From IMG/VR virus record IMGVR_UViG_3300046457_000027, positions 1-20,204 of that record: a stretch of DNA of 20,204 nt; one strand, 5' to 3'. Below the pieces are notes generated by a model. It did not search any database. It saw only the letters and a program-made list of their open reading frames with translations, and was not told the origin of the DNA. The position numbers and the translations under genes are program-made. This document shows, piece after piece, positions 1 to 6,613 of the stretch. How positions within the stretch are numbered: the first letter of the stretch is position 1; every line of letters starts with the position of its first letter. This DNA comes from a virus.

Positions 1-131
1 TCCTGTACGAAGCGTGCTTCTTGTCCAGCATCGGGAACATCTCGGAAGAGATTCACAGCACGGCGCACGACCTCTGGGAGGCTCTCGAATTCGTGGGTGT
101 TGAACCCGCTGACTTGGACACGCTTCACTGA
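1..131 (+). CDS. 3' end of an unidentified gene (partial)
   Basis: An open frame enters from the left edge (first full codon at position 3) and ends at a TGA (129-131) that overlaps the ATG of the amidase gene by one base. The visible 42 residues are acidic, end in PADLDTLH, and contain no motif I recognise. In T7 the gene before the lysozyme encodes endonuclease I, but this C-terminus does not resemble that enzyme, so I make no assignment. The stop/start overlap suggests it is co-transcribed and translationally coupled with the amidase. Confidence 0.6.
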   Translation, partial: LYEACFLSSIGNISEEIHSTAHDLWEALEFVGVEPADLDTLH

Positions 132-577
132 TGGCCTCGCTGACCACTGAATCTGTGGTCTACATTGTTATCCACAGTTCAAATACAAAACCAAGGCAGA
201 AAGTCAACAAGGCTTTCATCGAACGCCAGCATCGCCTTAAAGGGCGCCTGTGGGTCGGCTATCACTTCATCCTAGACCGCAAGGGGAACATCGAAACGGG
301 CCGCTCACTGGACCAAATCGGTGCCCACGCTCCGGGATTCGATAGTCAATCCATCGGCATCTGCTTGGCTGGCGGTATGGACCAGGAAGGCAGCCCCGCA
401 GACAACTTCACGAAGGACCAGCGGGAGAACCTTCTGACTCTCCTAACGTATCTCCACACGCAGTTCCCGCAGGCAATCGTAGTGGGGCATAGGGACCTCC
501 CTAACGCCACCACAAGCTGCCCGCAGTTCTCGGTCAAGCAGTTCCTCCAGGAGTCTGGATATGTTCACCCGCTTTAA
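131..577 (+). CDS. N-acetylmuramoyl-L-alanine amidase, T7 lysozyme (gp3.5) type
   Basis: The 148-residue protein is close in length to T7 gp3.5 (151) and aligns along its whole length. Zinc ligands are visible at H15 (IVIHSS), H120 (VVGHRD) and C130 (SCPQF), and the catalytic-type tyrosine at Y44 (VGYHF). The motifs GAHAPGFD (64-71) and SIGICLAGG (74-82) match T7 GSHAKGYN and SIGVCLVGG. The family cleaves the bond between N-acetylmuramate and L-alanine; in T7 the same protein also binds and inhibits the phage RNA polymerase, which cannot be read from this sequence. The residue aligning with T7 K128, needed for amidase activity there, is T128 here; Thr at this place is found in catalytic PGRP amidases, so activity is plausible. 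The start overlaps the previous stop. It lies early in the DNA-metabolism block, as in T7. Confidence 0.93.
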   Translation: MASLTTESVVYIVIHSSNTKPRQKVNKAFIERQHRLKGRLWVGYHFILDRKGNIETGRSLDQIGAHAPGFDSQSIGICLAGGMDQEGSPADNFTKDQRENLLTLLTYLHTQFPQAIVVGHRDLPNATTSCPQFSVKQFLQESGYVHPL

Positions 578-647
578 AGCATGGCTGAGCGAGGAGCTCC
601 GCAAGCTGTTCGACCAGCCGTACATCCGCACTTCCTTCACCTACTAA
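561..647 (+). CDS. Possible 28-residue protein overlapping the amidase 3' end
   Basis: A short ORF starts inside the last codons of the amidase gene in another frame. AGGAG at 548-552 sits 8 nt before the ATG, a good ribosome binding site. The product begins MFTRFKAWLSEELRKLF and is amphipathic, with aromatic and basic residues, and ends at a TAA at 645-647. It is too short for homology to help, and I cannot name a function. The main support is the well-placed Shine-Dalgarno sequence and the phage's habit of overlapping genes. Confidence 0.4.
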   Translation: MFTRFKAWLSEELRKLFDQPYIRTSFTY

Positions 648-662
648 GTCCTCTCTAGGCGG

Positions 663-687
663 TCCCGATGCCCTCGCTGGGCAGGGA
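663..687 (+). other. Bulged hairpin between small ORFs
   Basis: TCCC (663-666) and TGCCC (669-673) pair with GGGCA (679-683) and GGGA (684-687), giving 9 pairs with a 2-nt bulge and a 5-nt loop. No U-run follows, so it is not a standard intrinsic terminator. In T7-like phages such stems in early transcripts can be RNase III sites; here that is only a guess. It lies in the short non-coding gap before the TTG-started ORF at 711. Confidence 0.3.
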
Positions 688-710
688 TACACATATTCAA
701 GGAGTTCCAC

Positions 711-893
711 TTGTCATTCATTCTCGTTTTGTTCCTGTACGCAGGCTCGTTTTCCAAGGGAGACAGCGTGGCCCTCACCAGCGTCCCCGGCTTTGCCACT
801 GAGGCTGCCTGTGTGGCTGCTGGCGATAAGTCGCAGGCCCTTGTAAAGAACACCCTTAAAGACGCTCGCTTCATCTGCGTTCAATCCAAATGA
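711..893 (+). CDS. Small protein with hydrophobic N-terminus, function unknown
   Basis: The 60-residue ORF uses a TTG start, supported by AAGGAG at 699-704 with 6 nt spacing, the best ribosome site in this gap. Residues 2-13 (SFILVLFLYAGS) form a short hydrophobic stretch that could be a signal peptide or membrane anchor. The rest is a small polar domain with two cysteines (C34, C56), compatible with a disulfide after export. Its stop overlaps the ATG of the next small membrane ORF, suggesting a coupled pair. A role in lysis or host-envelope modification is possible but unproven; I recognise no family. Confidence 0.6.
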   Translation: MSFILVLFLYAGSFSKGDSVALTSVPGFATEAACVAAGDKSQALVKNTLKDARFICVQSK

Positions 894-988
894 GCCGCCC
901 CATCACTGAGCGCGAGGGTCTCTTCATCGTAGCCCTCGTATGTGTCACCACAGCAGCGAACTTCGCGCTGTACTTCCACCTCATCTAA
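890..988 (+). CDS. Possible 32-residue single-pass membrane protein
   Basis: The ATG at 890 overlaps the TGA of the previous gene (ATGA), and the ORF ends at TAA 986-988, directly ahead of the ribosome site of the next gene. The N-terminus (MSRPITEREG) is charged, followed by about 20 mostly hydrophobic residues (11-31) ending in YFHLI, consistent with one transmembrane helix. It has no own Shine-Dalgarno sequence, so expression would rely on coupling to the gene before it. Size and shape are compatible with a tiny holin-like or regulatory membrane peptide, but I cannot assign it. Confidence 0.45.
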   Translation: MSRPITEREGLFIVALVCVTTAANFALYFHLI

Positions 989-998
989 GGATCAGACC

Positions 999-1607
999 AT
1001 GAGCAAGTCAGTCAGCAACAACGTGTTCAAGAAGAAATCGGGCATCCAGAACATCCAGGCTTATCTGGAGTCCGGCCGCAGCATCACCCCTCTGGAAGCC
1101 CTGAGCAACTTCGGCATCTTCCGGTTGGCTACGGCCATCGATACGCTCCGCAAGCGTGGTATGCCCATCGAAACGGAGATGAAGAAGGACCCGAACGGGA
1201 AGACCTATGCGCGCTATGTGCTGGGTGAAGAGAAGGTCGAAGCGGTGGTTCCGCAATTCAACGTGGGTGACCGCGTACTGGTCGTAGGCAACTACTACCC
1301 AGAACGAAAGGGCAAGACGGCTGCTGTGGTCAAAGTCTACACAGACGGTCCGTACCCCTGCCGTGCGCTGGTTGATGGGGAAGAGCGCGCCTCACTCTAC
1401 CTCGCTGAAGAACTCACCCTGGCCCCCGCAGAGGCCCCCAAGAAGGAACTGAAGGTGGGCGCTCGGGTTCGCTCCCGCCTGAGTCTGGAAGAGGCGCTGG
1501 GAACGGTCATCAGCATCGACAGCTACGAGTGGCCTGTGCGGGTGGCGCTGGACAACCTGGACGGCGACGTGGGGCGCTTCGATGCCCATGAACTGGAGGT
1601 CATCTAA
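999..1607 (+). CDS. Helix-turn-helix protein with two SH3/KOW-like repeats
   Basis: I place the start at the ATG at 999 because AAGGA (987-991) lies 7 nt upstream; an open frame extends to 942 but lacks such a site and would run through the preceding small gene. The 202-residue product has a lysine-rich N-terminus, then a compact helical segment (about residues 16-70: SITPLEALSNFGIFRLATAI) like the phage winged-helix/HTH domain seen in many small phage proteins. Two beta-rich repeats follow, each starting with a hydrophobic-x-VG-x-R-V pattern (FNVGDRVLVV and LKVGARVRSR), which resemble KOW/SH3-like modules that bind nucleic acid or proteins. Role unknown; a DNA- or RNA-binding function during early or middle infection is an inference. 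Its TAA overlaps the next ATG. Confidence 0.75.
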   Translation: MSKSVSNNVFKKKSGIQNIQAYLESGRSITPLEALSNFGIFRLATAIDTLRKRGMPIETEMKKDPNGKTYARYVLGEEKVEAVVPQFNVGDRVLVVGNYYPERKGKTAAVVKVYTDGPYPCRALVDGEERASLYLAEELTLAPAEAPKKELKVGARVRSRLSLEEALGTVISIDSYEWPVRVALDNLDGDVGRFDAHELEVI

Positions 1608-1792
1608 TGACCACCCTCCGCACCGCATTCGAAGACGCCATTGAACTAACGGCCCCCACGGACCTCAGTGTGCGCATCTGGGAGGCCCTCCTGAAGAAGC
1701 CTAAGACATCCCGTGACACCCAACGCGGCTACTCGACCACCATCGGGTTCCGCACGTACAGCCAACTGAAGAACCAAGGGGTACTGGAATGA
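1607..1792 (+). CDS. Small protein of unknown function (61 aa)
   Basis: The ATG overlaps the preceding stop by one base (TAATG), and its own TGA overlaps the next ATG by four bases (ATGA), so it sits in a tightly coupled run leading to the primase-helicase. The product is soluble and mixed in charge, with a basic middle (KKPKTSRDTQRGY), and shows no signal peptide, membrane segment or known motif. It is accepted as a gene because of the gene-chain spacing; no function can be given. Confidence 0.6.
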   Translation: MTTLRTAFEDAIELTAPTDLSVRIWEALLKKPKTSRDTQRGYSTTIGFRTYSQLKNQGVLE

Positions 1793-2001
1793 CCAACTCC
1801 CAAGCTACATACATCTCCGAACTCGAAGACTCCATCGTTGAAGCGGAGTGGGAAGTAGAGGACCTGAAGGCATCCATCCGTGAAGCTGCGGAGGAAGGCG
1901 GGGATACCTGGATTTTCTCGCAGATGCTTGAGCACGCTGAGCAGACCCTTCACGCCCTTCAAGAGGACCTCGATGTGGCTGAAGAGGCCTACGACCGCTG
2001 A
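1789..2001 (+). CDS. Small acidic coiled-coil protein (70 aa)
   Basis: Coupled to its neighbours by overlaps at both ends (ATGA at 1789; its last base is the first base of the primase-helicase ATG at 2001). The sequence is strongly acidic and has heptad-like spacing of hydrophobic residues through most of its length (ISELEDSIVEAEWEVEDLKA and ALQEDLDVAEEAY), predicting a helical hairpin or coiled coil. Only a short GGD stretch in the middle breaks the helix. Its place immediately before the primase-helicase suggests a replication accessory or adaptor role, but that is inference from location. Confidence 0.6.
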   Translation: MTNSQATYISELEDSIVEAEWEVEDLKASIREAAEEGGDTWIFSQMLEHAEQTLHALQEDLDVAEEAYDR

Positions 2002-3647
2002 TGACTGAAAGCGAGTTCCTCCAACATGAGCCGTGCCCTTCCTGTGGTAGCTCGGACGGGCTCGCTCGATACACCGATAACCACGCGTACTGCTTCGTCT
2101 GTAAGCACCGCGAGAGGGGCTCCGAAGATGGGGCTGTAGAACACACCCCAAGGAAGCCAATGGCAAAAGACCTGATTCTGGATGGAGAAGTAAAGGCCCT
2201 CAGCAAGCGCAAGCTCAGCGAGGAAACCTGTAGGAAGTTCGGGTACACCGTGGGGACCAGCAGTAAGGGCAACACGGTTCAACTGGCGCCGTACTTTGAT
2301 GGGCAGCAGATGGTTGCCCAGAAGATGCGGGACGCTGACAAGAACTTTGTCACGCTCGGAGACTTCAAGAACGCTGGCCTCTTCGGTCAGCAACTCTGGA
2401 GGGATGGCGGCAAGAAGGTGGTGGTAACGGAAGGCGAGATTGACTGCATGACCGTCTCCCAGCTCCAAGGCAACAAGTGGCCTGTTGTCTCCGTACCTAA
2501 TGGGGCACAGGGGGCCAAGAAGTCCCTGCAGAAGCACCTTGAGTGGCTTGAGCAGTTCGAGGAAATTGTGTTGCTGTTCGATATGGACGAACCGGGGCAA
2601 GCAGCGGTAGCCGAATGTGCCCCACTGTTCACTCCCGGCAAGTGCAAGGTGGCCAGCCTCCCGAACGGCTTCAAGGACCCGAACGAGATGCTGCTGGCAG
2701 GTAGGGGTTCCGAAGTCATCGATGCTGTATGGGGTGCCAAGACGTACCGCCCTGATGGCCTTGTGCGCATCGGGGACCTCCGCGAGAAGCTCCGCACCCC
2801 GGTGGTTATGGGCCTCCCCTGGTTCCTCCCCGAGCTCACTGAGTGGACCTACGGCCGCCGCTATGGGGAAATTTATGGGGTTGGTGCAGGTACTGGAGTA
2901 GGCAAGACCGACTTCCTCACCCAACAGATTGATTACGACATCAACGTACTCAAGCAGCGGGTGGGCACCATCTTCTTGGAGCAGCAGCCTGATGAAACAG
3001 TGCGGCGGGTGGCAGGGAAGATGTGCGGCAAGCGGTTTCACGTACCCAACGCTGGGTGGACGCAGGAGGAACTAGATGAGGCCGCTGACAAGCTGGAGCA
3101 CGAAGACCTGCTGCTTCTATACGACTCCTTTGGGGAGACCGAGTGGGATGTTGTGAAGGCCAAGGTGCGGTTCATGGCTGTCTCCGATGGCATCCGCATT
3201 ATCTACATCGACCACCTCACGGCGATGGCGGACACCGCTGATGAGAAGGGCAGCCTTGAGCAGATCATGAAAGAGATGGCAGGGCTCGCTAAGGAGCTCA
3301 ACATCATCATCATCTTCGTGTCCCACTTGACCACCCCCGAGAAGGGCAAGAGCCACGAGGAAGGTGGCCGGGTAACCATCCGCCACTTCAAGGGCTCCCG
3401 TGCAATTGGCTTCTGGGCGCACTACCTCTTCGGCCTAGAGCGCGACCAGCAGGCTGAGGAAGAGCGGCTCCAGCAGGTGACCACCCTCCGAGGACTCAAG
3501 GACCGCTACACAGGTCAGGCTACCGGGAAGGTCCTCTACTTAGGGTACACGGCCGAGACTGGCATGTTATTCCCGATTGATGGCAACCCATTCGAAGACG
3601 AGACCCAGGGCAAGAAGTCCCATTGGGACGAAGACGCACCTTTCTGA
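2001..3647 (+). CDS. Bifunctional DNA primase-helicase (T7 gp4 type)
   Basis: The 548-residue protein has the full T7 gp4 layout. The N-terminal zinc-binding domain has C12/C15 (CPSC) and C31/C34 (CFVC). The TOPRIM primase core follows, with E145 (TEGEID) and the acidic pair in LFDMDE (D194, D196). The RecA-like hexameric helicase has Walker A GAGTGVGKT (295-303), catalytic E327 (FLEQQ) and Walker B IYIDH (D404). The C-terminus is acidic and ends in an aromatic residue (DEDAPF), like the T7 tail that contacts polymerase. The enzyme makes RNA primers and unwinds the replication fork, with the DNA polymerase encoded downstream as partner. The start overlaps the previous stop. An internal in-frame ATG with its own ribosome site (2160) probably gives a shorter form. 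Confidence 0.96.
   Translation: MTESEFLQHEPCPSCGSSDGLARYTDNHAYCFVCKHRERGSEDGAVEHTPRKPMAKDLILDGEVKALSKRKLSEETCRKFGYTVGTSSKGNTVQLAPYFDGQQMVAQKMRDADKNFVTLGDFKNAGLFGQQLWRDGGKKVVVTEGEIDCMTVSQLQGNKWPVVSVPNGAQGAKKSLQKHLEWLEQFEEIVLLFDMDEPGQAAVAECAPLFTPGKCKVASLPNGFKDPNEMLLAGRGSEVIDAVWGAKTYRPDGLVRIGDLREKLRTPVVMGLPWFLPELTEWTYGRRYGEIYGVGAGTGVGKTDFLTQQIDYDINVLKQRVGTIFLEQQPDETVRRVAGKMCGKRFHVPNAGWTQEELDEAADKLEHEDLLLLYDSFGETEWDVVKAKVRFMAVSDGIRIIYIDHLTAMADTADEKGSLEQIMKEMAGLAKELNIIIIFVSHLTTPEKGKSHEEGGRVTIRHFKGSRAIGFWAHYLFGLERDQQAEEERLQQVTTLRGLKDRYTGQATGKVLYLGYTAETGMLFPIDGNPFEDETQGKKSHWDEDAPF
2150..2162 (+). promoter_or_regulatory. Internal ribosome site and ATG for a short helicase form (gp4B-like)
   Basis: AAGGA (2150-2154) precedes the in-frame ATG at 2160 by 5 nt. 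Translation from M54 would give a product of 495 residues lacking the zinc-binding domain but keeping TOPRIM and helicase domains. T7 makes exactly such a pair from one gene (gp4A and gp4B, the latter from Met64). The position just after the zinc domain and the good spacing make the same arrangement likely here. Confidence 0.6.
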
Positions 3648-3656
3648 GCACCCTAG

Positions 3657-3857
3657 ATGAAACAGAAGATTAGCCAGTGGACCGTGCGGCACCGTGAGCA
3701 AACCGTAGCGGGCCCGTGGACCACCCGCGCTATGGCTACTGCCCACATTGCGAAGGCGGTCCGTGACAACCCAGCCGTGAGCGTAGACCAGTACCAGATT
3801 GTGGAAGTGGTCTACCAACTCGAAGGCTTCAACTACTACCAACCGAAACTAGATTGA
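3657..3857 (+). CDS. Small protein of unknown function (66 aa)
   Basis: Starts 9 nt after the primase-helicase stop, with an in-frame TAG immediately upstream fixing the earliest possible start at this ATG; there is no clear Shine-Dalgarno sequence. The product begins MKQKISQWTVRHREQTVAGP and ends in a Tyr/Pro-rich tail (YYQPKLD). It has no membrane segment or recognised domain. Its TGA (3855-3857) overlaps the TTG start of the muramidase gene, so it may serve partly to couple ribosomes into that gene. Function not assignable. Confidence 0.6.
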   Translation: MKQKISQWTVRHREQTVAGPWTTRAMATAHIAKAVRDNPAVSVDQYQIVEVVYQLEGFNYYQPKLD

Positions 3858-4291
3858 ACTTCACATACAGCAAGAACGGCTTGGCACTCACGAAGCAATT
3901 CGAGGGGTGCAAGCTGACCGCGTATCAAGACTCAGTGGGTGTATGGACCATTGGCTACGGCCACACGGGCTCAATCGTCAACCGCATGGGAGTAGTTATC
4001 ACCCAAGCACAGGCGGACTCCTTGCTCATGCAAGACATCGCTCGCTTTGAGGACGGAGTGAACAAGTTGGTTAAGGTTCCCCTCAACCAGAACCAGTTCG
4101 ATGCCTTGGTGGACTTCTCGTTCAACCTCGGGCTGGGCAATCTGGGTAGCTCCACGCTGCTCAAGAAGCTCAACGCTGGGGACATCAAAGGGGCAGCGGA
4201 AGAGTTCCTGAGATGGGATAAGGCTGGCGGGAAGGTTCTCGCTGGGCTGACCAGACGCAGGAAAGCAGAGCGGGACTTGTTCCTGAGCTAA
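3854..4291 (+). CDS. Endolysin, GH24 muramidase (T4 lysozyme/RrrD type)
   Basis: The 145-residue protein has the GH24 catalytic layout: E17 (FEGCK), D26 (YQDSVG) and T32 (VWTIGYGHT), the same 9- and 6-residue spacing as E11, D20 and T26 of T4 lysozyme. FDALVDFSFNLG and the C-terminal LTRRRKAERDLF are typical of phage endolysins in this family. It hydrolyses the MurNAc-GlcNAc bond of peptidoglycan. No N-terminal signal-anchor is visible, so release would need a holin. The start is a TTG in a TTGA overlap with the previous gene; no strong ribosome site is present, so translational coupling is likely. An intrinsic terminator follows 22 nt after the stop. The phage thus carries two wall-degrading enzymes, this one and the amidase at 131. 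Confidence 0.93.
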   Translation: MNFTYSKNGLALTKQFEGCKLTAYQDSVGVWTIGYGHTGSIVNRMGVVITQAQADSLLMQDIARFEDGVNKLVKVPLNQNQFDALVDFSFNLGLGNLGSSTLLKKLNAGDIKGAAEEFLRWDKAGGKVLAGLTRRRKAERDLFLS

Positions 4292-4312
4292 GTAACACAC
4301 AAGCAAGTACAC

Positions 4313-4344
4313 AAGGGCTGCCTTCGGGTGGCCCTTTTCATTTT
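4313..4344 (+). terminator. Intrinsic terminator after the muramidase gene
   Basis: A 10-bp stem (AAGGGCTGCC with GGTGGCCCTT, including two G-U pairs) capped by a TTCG tetraloop is followed by TTTTCATTTT. This is a standard rho-independent terminator. It separates the block ending with the muramidase from the polymerase block and would cut host-RNA-polymerase transcription, and possibly part of the phage-polymerase transcription, at this boundary. Confidence 0.88.
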
Positions 4345-4366
4345 CTAAAGCTACTCGATAGGGAGA
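4344..4366 (+). promoter_or_regulatory. Possible phage RNA polymerase promoter (weak)
   Basis: Directly after the terminator, the sequence ends in ATAGGGAGA, identical to positions -3 to +6 of the T7 promoter. Further upstream, five of the remaining 14 promoter positions also match, including G at -11 and C at -7 and -5, but the usual CACT is not present in register. GGGAGA also serves as the ribosome site for the ATG at 4371, which could explain it alone. Location (after a terminator, before the polymerase block) favours a promoter; the match alone does not prove one. Confidence 0.28.
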
Positions 4367-4370
4367 GCGT

Positions 4371-4757
4371 ATGCGATTCGATGACAACCCGCTGGAGATG
4401 ACTCCGCGTGAAGCATGGCTGGAAATGCAGTACCTGAAGCTGAAGGGCGAGAACGAGTACCTGAAGCAAGCGAGTGGGCAGCGTTACAGCATGGCCGAGC
4501 CCCCTGAGACTCTGTATATGGACCGCAACATCCGTGTACTGCAACTGGCTGCCGAGTGCCGAGCAGTTAACGATGTCCAGCGGGATGGCCTCCACGTGAT
4601 GGTCCGCAGCAACACAACCGAATTCGGGGAGACAAGCCTAAAGTACTTCGTCTCTAACATGGCCCTGTACACAGCGCGGGACCGGGCAGCGGTAATGACT
4701 GACATGCACAAGAAGGTGGTCTTTGATATTGGCCGCCATCTCTGGGATGTCAAATGA
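4371..4757 (+). CDS. Protein of unknown function preceding DNA polymerase (128 aa)
   Basis: First gene after the terminator at 4313, with GGGAGA 5 nt upstream as ribosome site. The N-terminal half is probably helical (EAWLEMQYLKLKGENEYLKQ, near residues 14-33), which could be a short coiled coil; the C-terminal half is mixed. No membrane segment, zinc motif or catalytic signature is seen. The TGA overlaps the ATG of DNA polymerase (ATGA), so expression is coupled to the replication enzyme. I do not recognise the family. Confidence 0.75.
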   Translation: MRFDDNPLEMTPREAWLEMQYLKLKGENEYLKQASGQRYSMAEPPETLYMDRNIRVLQLAAECRAVNDVQRDGLHVMVRSNTTEFGETSLKYFVSNMALYTARDRAAVMTDMHKKVVFDIGRHLWDVK

Positions 4758-6598
4758 GGTTCATCGCTGACATCGAATCGAATGGGTTCCTGGACAAGGT
4801 AACCACCATTCATTGCTTGGTCCTCAAGGACCTCGACACAAGACAACATCACCGCTTCAACCACCTGCATGGGGGCCGCAGCATCGAAGAGGGCCTCGCC
4901 CTGCTGCAGAAGGCGGACCTCGTGGTGGGTCACAATTGGATTTCGTTTGACTACCCGGTTATCCAGAAGCTCTACCCCGGGTTCACTCTGGATGAATCCA
5001 AGGTCCTCGATACGCTGGTAATGGCCCGCCTCATCTACCCGGACCTCTGGGACATCGATACGGCCCTCTACGAGAAGGGCAAGCTCCCCGGCAATCTCCG
5101 TAAGCGCCAATCGTTGGAGGCCTGGGGTCACCGTCTGGGGCTCCATAAGGGGGACTACTCGGCTGAGATGAAGGCTAAGGGCTTGGACCCGTGGGAGTGC
5201 TGGAACATGCCGATGGAGGACTACTGCTGTGGCGATACGGATGTAACCGAGGCCCTGTTCAAGAAGCTGGAGGGGAAGAACTATTCCCAGATGGCTATCG
5301 AACTGGAGCATCAGGTGGCCTGGATCATCACCGCACAGGAGCGCCGTGGGTTCTCTTTCGACAAGGACGGGGCCGCCAAGCTGCTGGCTACGTTGGTCAA
5401 GGAGAAGCTCAAGATGGAAGAGGAGCTCACCGAAGTATTCAAGCCAATGTGGATGCGCGATGGGAAAATCTTCACCCCGAAGCGTGCTGACAAGAAGCGC
5501 GGCTATGAACCGGGTGTCCCCTTCCAGAAGATCAAGCTCACCGAGTTCAACGCCACGAGCCGTGACCACATCGCCCTCTGGCTGAAGCGCCTCTATGGCT
5601 GGACTCCGCTGGAGTTCGGCAAGGACGGGAAGCCCACGGTTGACGAAGAGGTCCTCGCAAAGCTGCCCTACAAGGAAGCTGAGGTGCTCGTGAAGTACCT
5701 CATGATTGGCAAGCGGCTGGGCCAGTTGGCTGAGGGCAAGGAAGCATGGTTGAGGCACGAGAAGAACGGGCGCATCCACGGTTCCGTAATGACCAACGGA
5801 GCGGTCACTGGGCGCATGACCCACAGCAAGCCTAACGTTGCTCAGGTCCCCAGCGTGAAGGTGGACAAGGCGGGCAACAAGCTGCTGGGCATGGAAGGCG
5901 GGTACGGAGTGGAGTGCCGCTCGCTGTACCGCGCAACCCCGGGCATGGCTCTGGTGGGCACTGACCTCTCAGGCATCGAGCTTCGCTGCTTGGCCCACTA
6001 CATGGCCCGCTGGGATGGTGGCGCCTATGGTGAGGTCCTGCTGAACGGGGACATCCACACGGAGAACCAGAAGGCTGCTGGCCTCCCCACGCGGAACAAC
6101 GCCAAGACGTTCATCTATGGGTTCCTCTACGGGGCCGGTGTGGAGAAGATTGGTTCCATCGTGGGCAAGGGGCGGGCTGAAGGAACCAAGCTCCGCAACA
6201 AGTTCCTGGCCTCCCTCCCCGCACTGAAGAGTCTCATCGATGCAGTACAGGCCAAGGCCAAGTCCGCTGGTGTTCTCATCGGCCTCGATGGTCGGCTCCT
6301 CCACGTTCGCTCTGCCCACTCCGCACTCAACACGCTCCTTCAAGGGGCTGGTGCTGCTATCGCTAAGCGCTGGTTGGTGGAGGTTGACCTTGGGCTGAAG
6401 GCGGCAGGCATCCGGGATGTGGTCCACCAAGTAGCCCACGTCCACGATGAGGTTGAACTGGAGTGCCCTGTGGAGCTGGCAGAGCAGGTCGCTCGGATTA
6501 CTCGGGAAGCGGCTGCCCGTGCTGGTGAGTTCTACAAAATCCGTATCCCTATCGCTGCTGAGTCCCACATTGGGGACACCTGGGCGAACGTTCACTAA
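4754..6598 (+). CDS. DNA polymerase, family A (T7 gp5 type)
   Basis: The 614-residue enzyme has a 3'-5' proofreading exonuclease domain with D6 and E8 (ADIE), D66 (ISFDYP) and D161 (CCGDTD), and a polymerase domain with motif A around D404 (GTDLSGIELRC), motif B with K451 and Y455 (RNNAKTFIYGFLYGAG) and motif C HDE at 564-566. These match T7 gp5 in order and spacing. It copies the phage genome with the primase-helicase. It is about 90 residues shorter than T7 gp5 (704); a large part of the difference is between the thumb helix (MEEELTEVF) and ATSRDHI, where T7 carries its thioredoxin-binding loop and this protein has only a basic segment of roughly 40 residues. The start overlaps the previous stop (ATGA). 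Confidence 0.97.
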   Translation: MRFIADIESNGFLDKVTTIHCLVLKDLDTRQHHRFNHLHGGRSIEEGLALLQKADLVVGHNWISFDYPVIQKLYPGFTLDESKVLDTLVMARLIYPDLWDIDTALYEKGKLPGNLRKRQSLEAWGHRLGLHKGDYSAEMKAKGLDPWECWNMPMEDYCCGDTDVTEALFKKLEGKNYSQMAIELEHQVAWIITAQERRGFSFDKDGAAKLLATLVKEKLKMEEELTEVFKPMWMRDGKIFTPKRADKKRGYEPGVPFQKIKLTEFNATSRDHIALWLKRLYGWTPLEFGKDGKPTVDEEVLAKLPYKEAEVLVKYLMIGKRLGQLAEGKEAWLRHEKNGRIHGSVMTNGAVTGRMTHSKPNVAQVPSVKVDKAGNKLLGMEGGYGVECRSLYRATPGMALVGTDLSGIELRCLAHYMARWDGGAYGEVLLNGDIHTENQKAAGLPTRNNAKTFIYGFLYGAGVEKIGSIVGKGRAEGTKLRNKFLASLPALKSLIDAVQAKAKSAGVLIGLDGRLLHVRSAHSALNTLLQGAGAAIAKRWLVEVDLGLKAAGIRDVVHQVAHVHDEVELECPVELAEQVARITREAAARAGEFYKIRIPIAAESHIGDTWANVH

Positions 6599-6613
6599 CC
6601 AAAGGACACAAGC

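Noticed and set aside
942-998. Extended N-terminus for the HTH protein
   Set aside because: It would overlap the small membrane ORF; AAGGA sits correctly for the ATG at 999.
1989-3041. Long minus-strand open frame (350 codons) opposite the primase-helicase
   Set aside because: It mirrors a strongly conserved + strand gene, has no recognisable domain, and every supported gene is on the + strand; it is an effect of GC-rich codon bias.
4484-5824. Long minus-strand open frame (446 codons) opposite DNA polymerase
   Set aside because: Same reasons: it is the shadow of the polymerase gene and lacks a ribosome site or domain.
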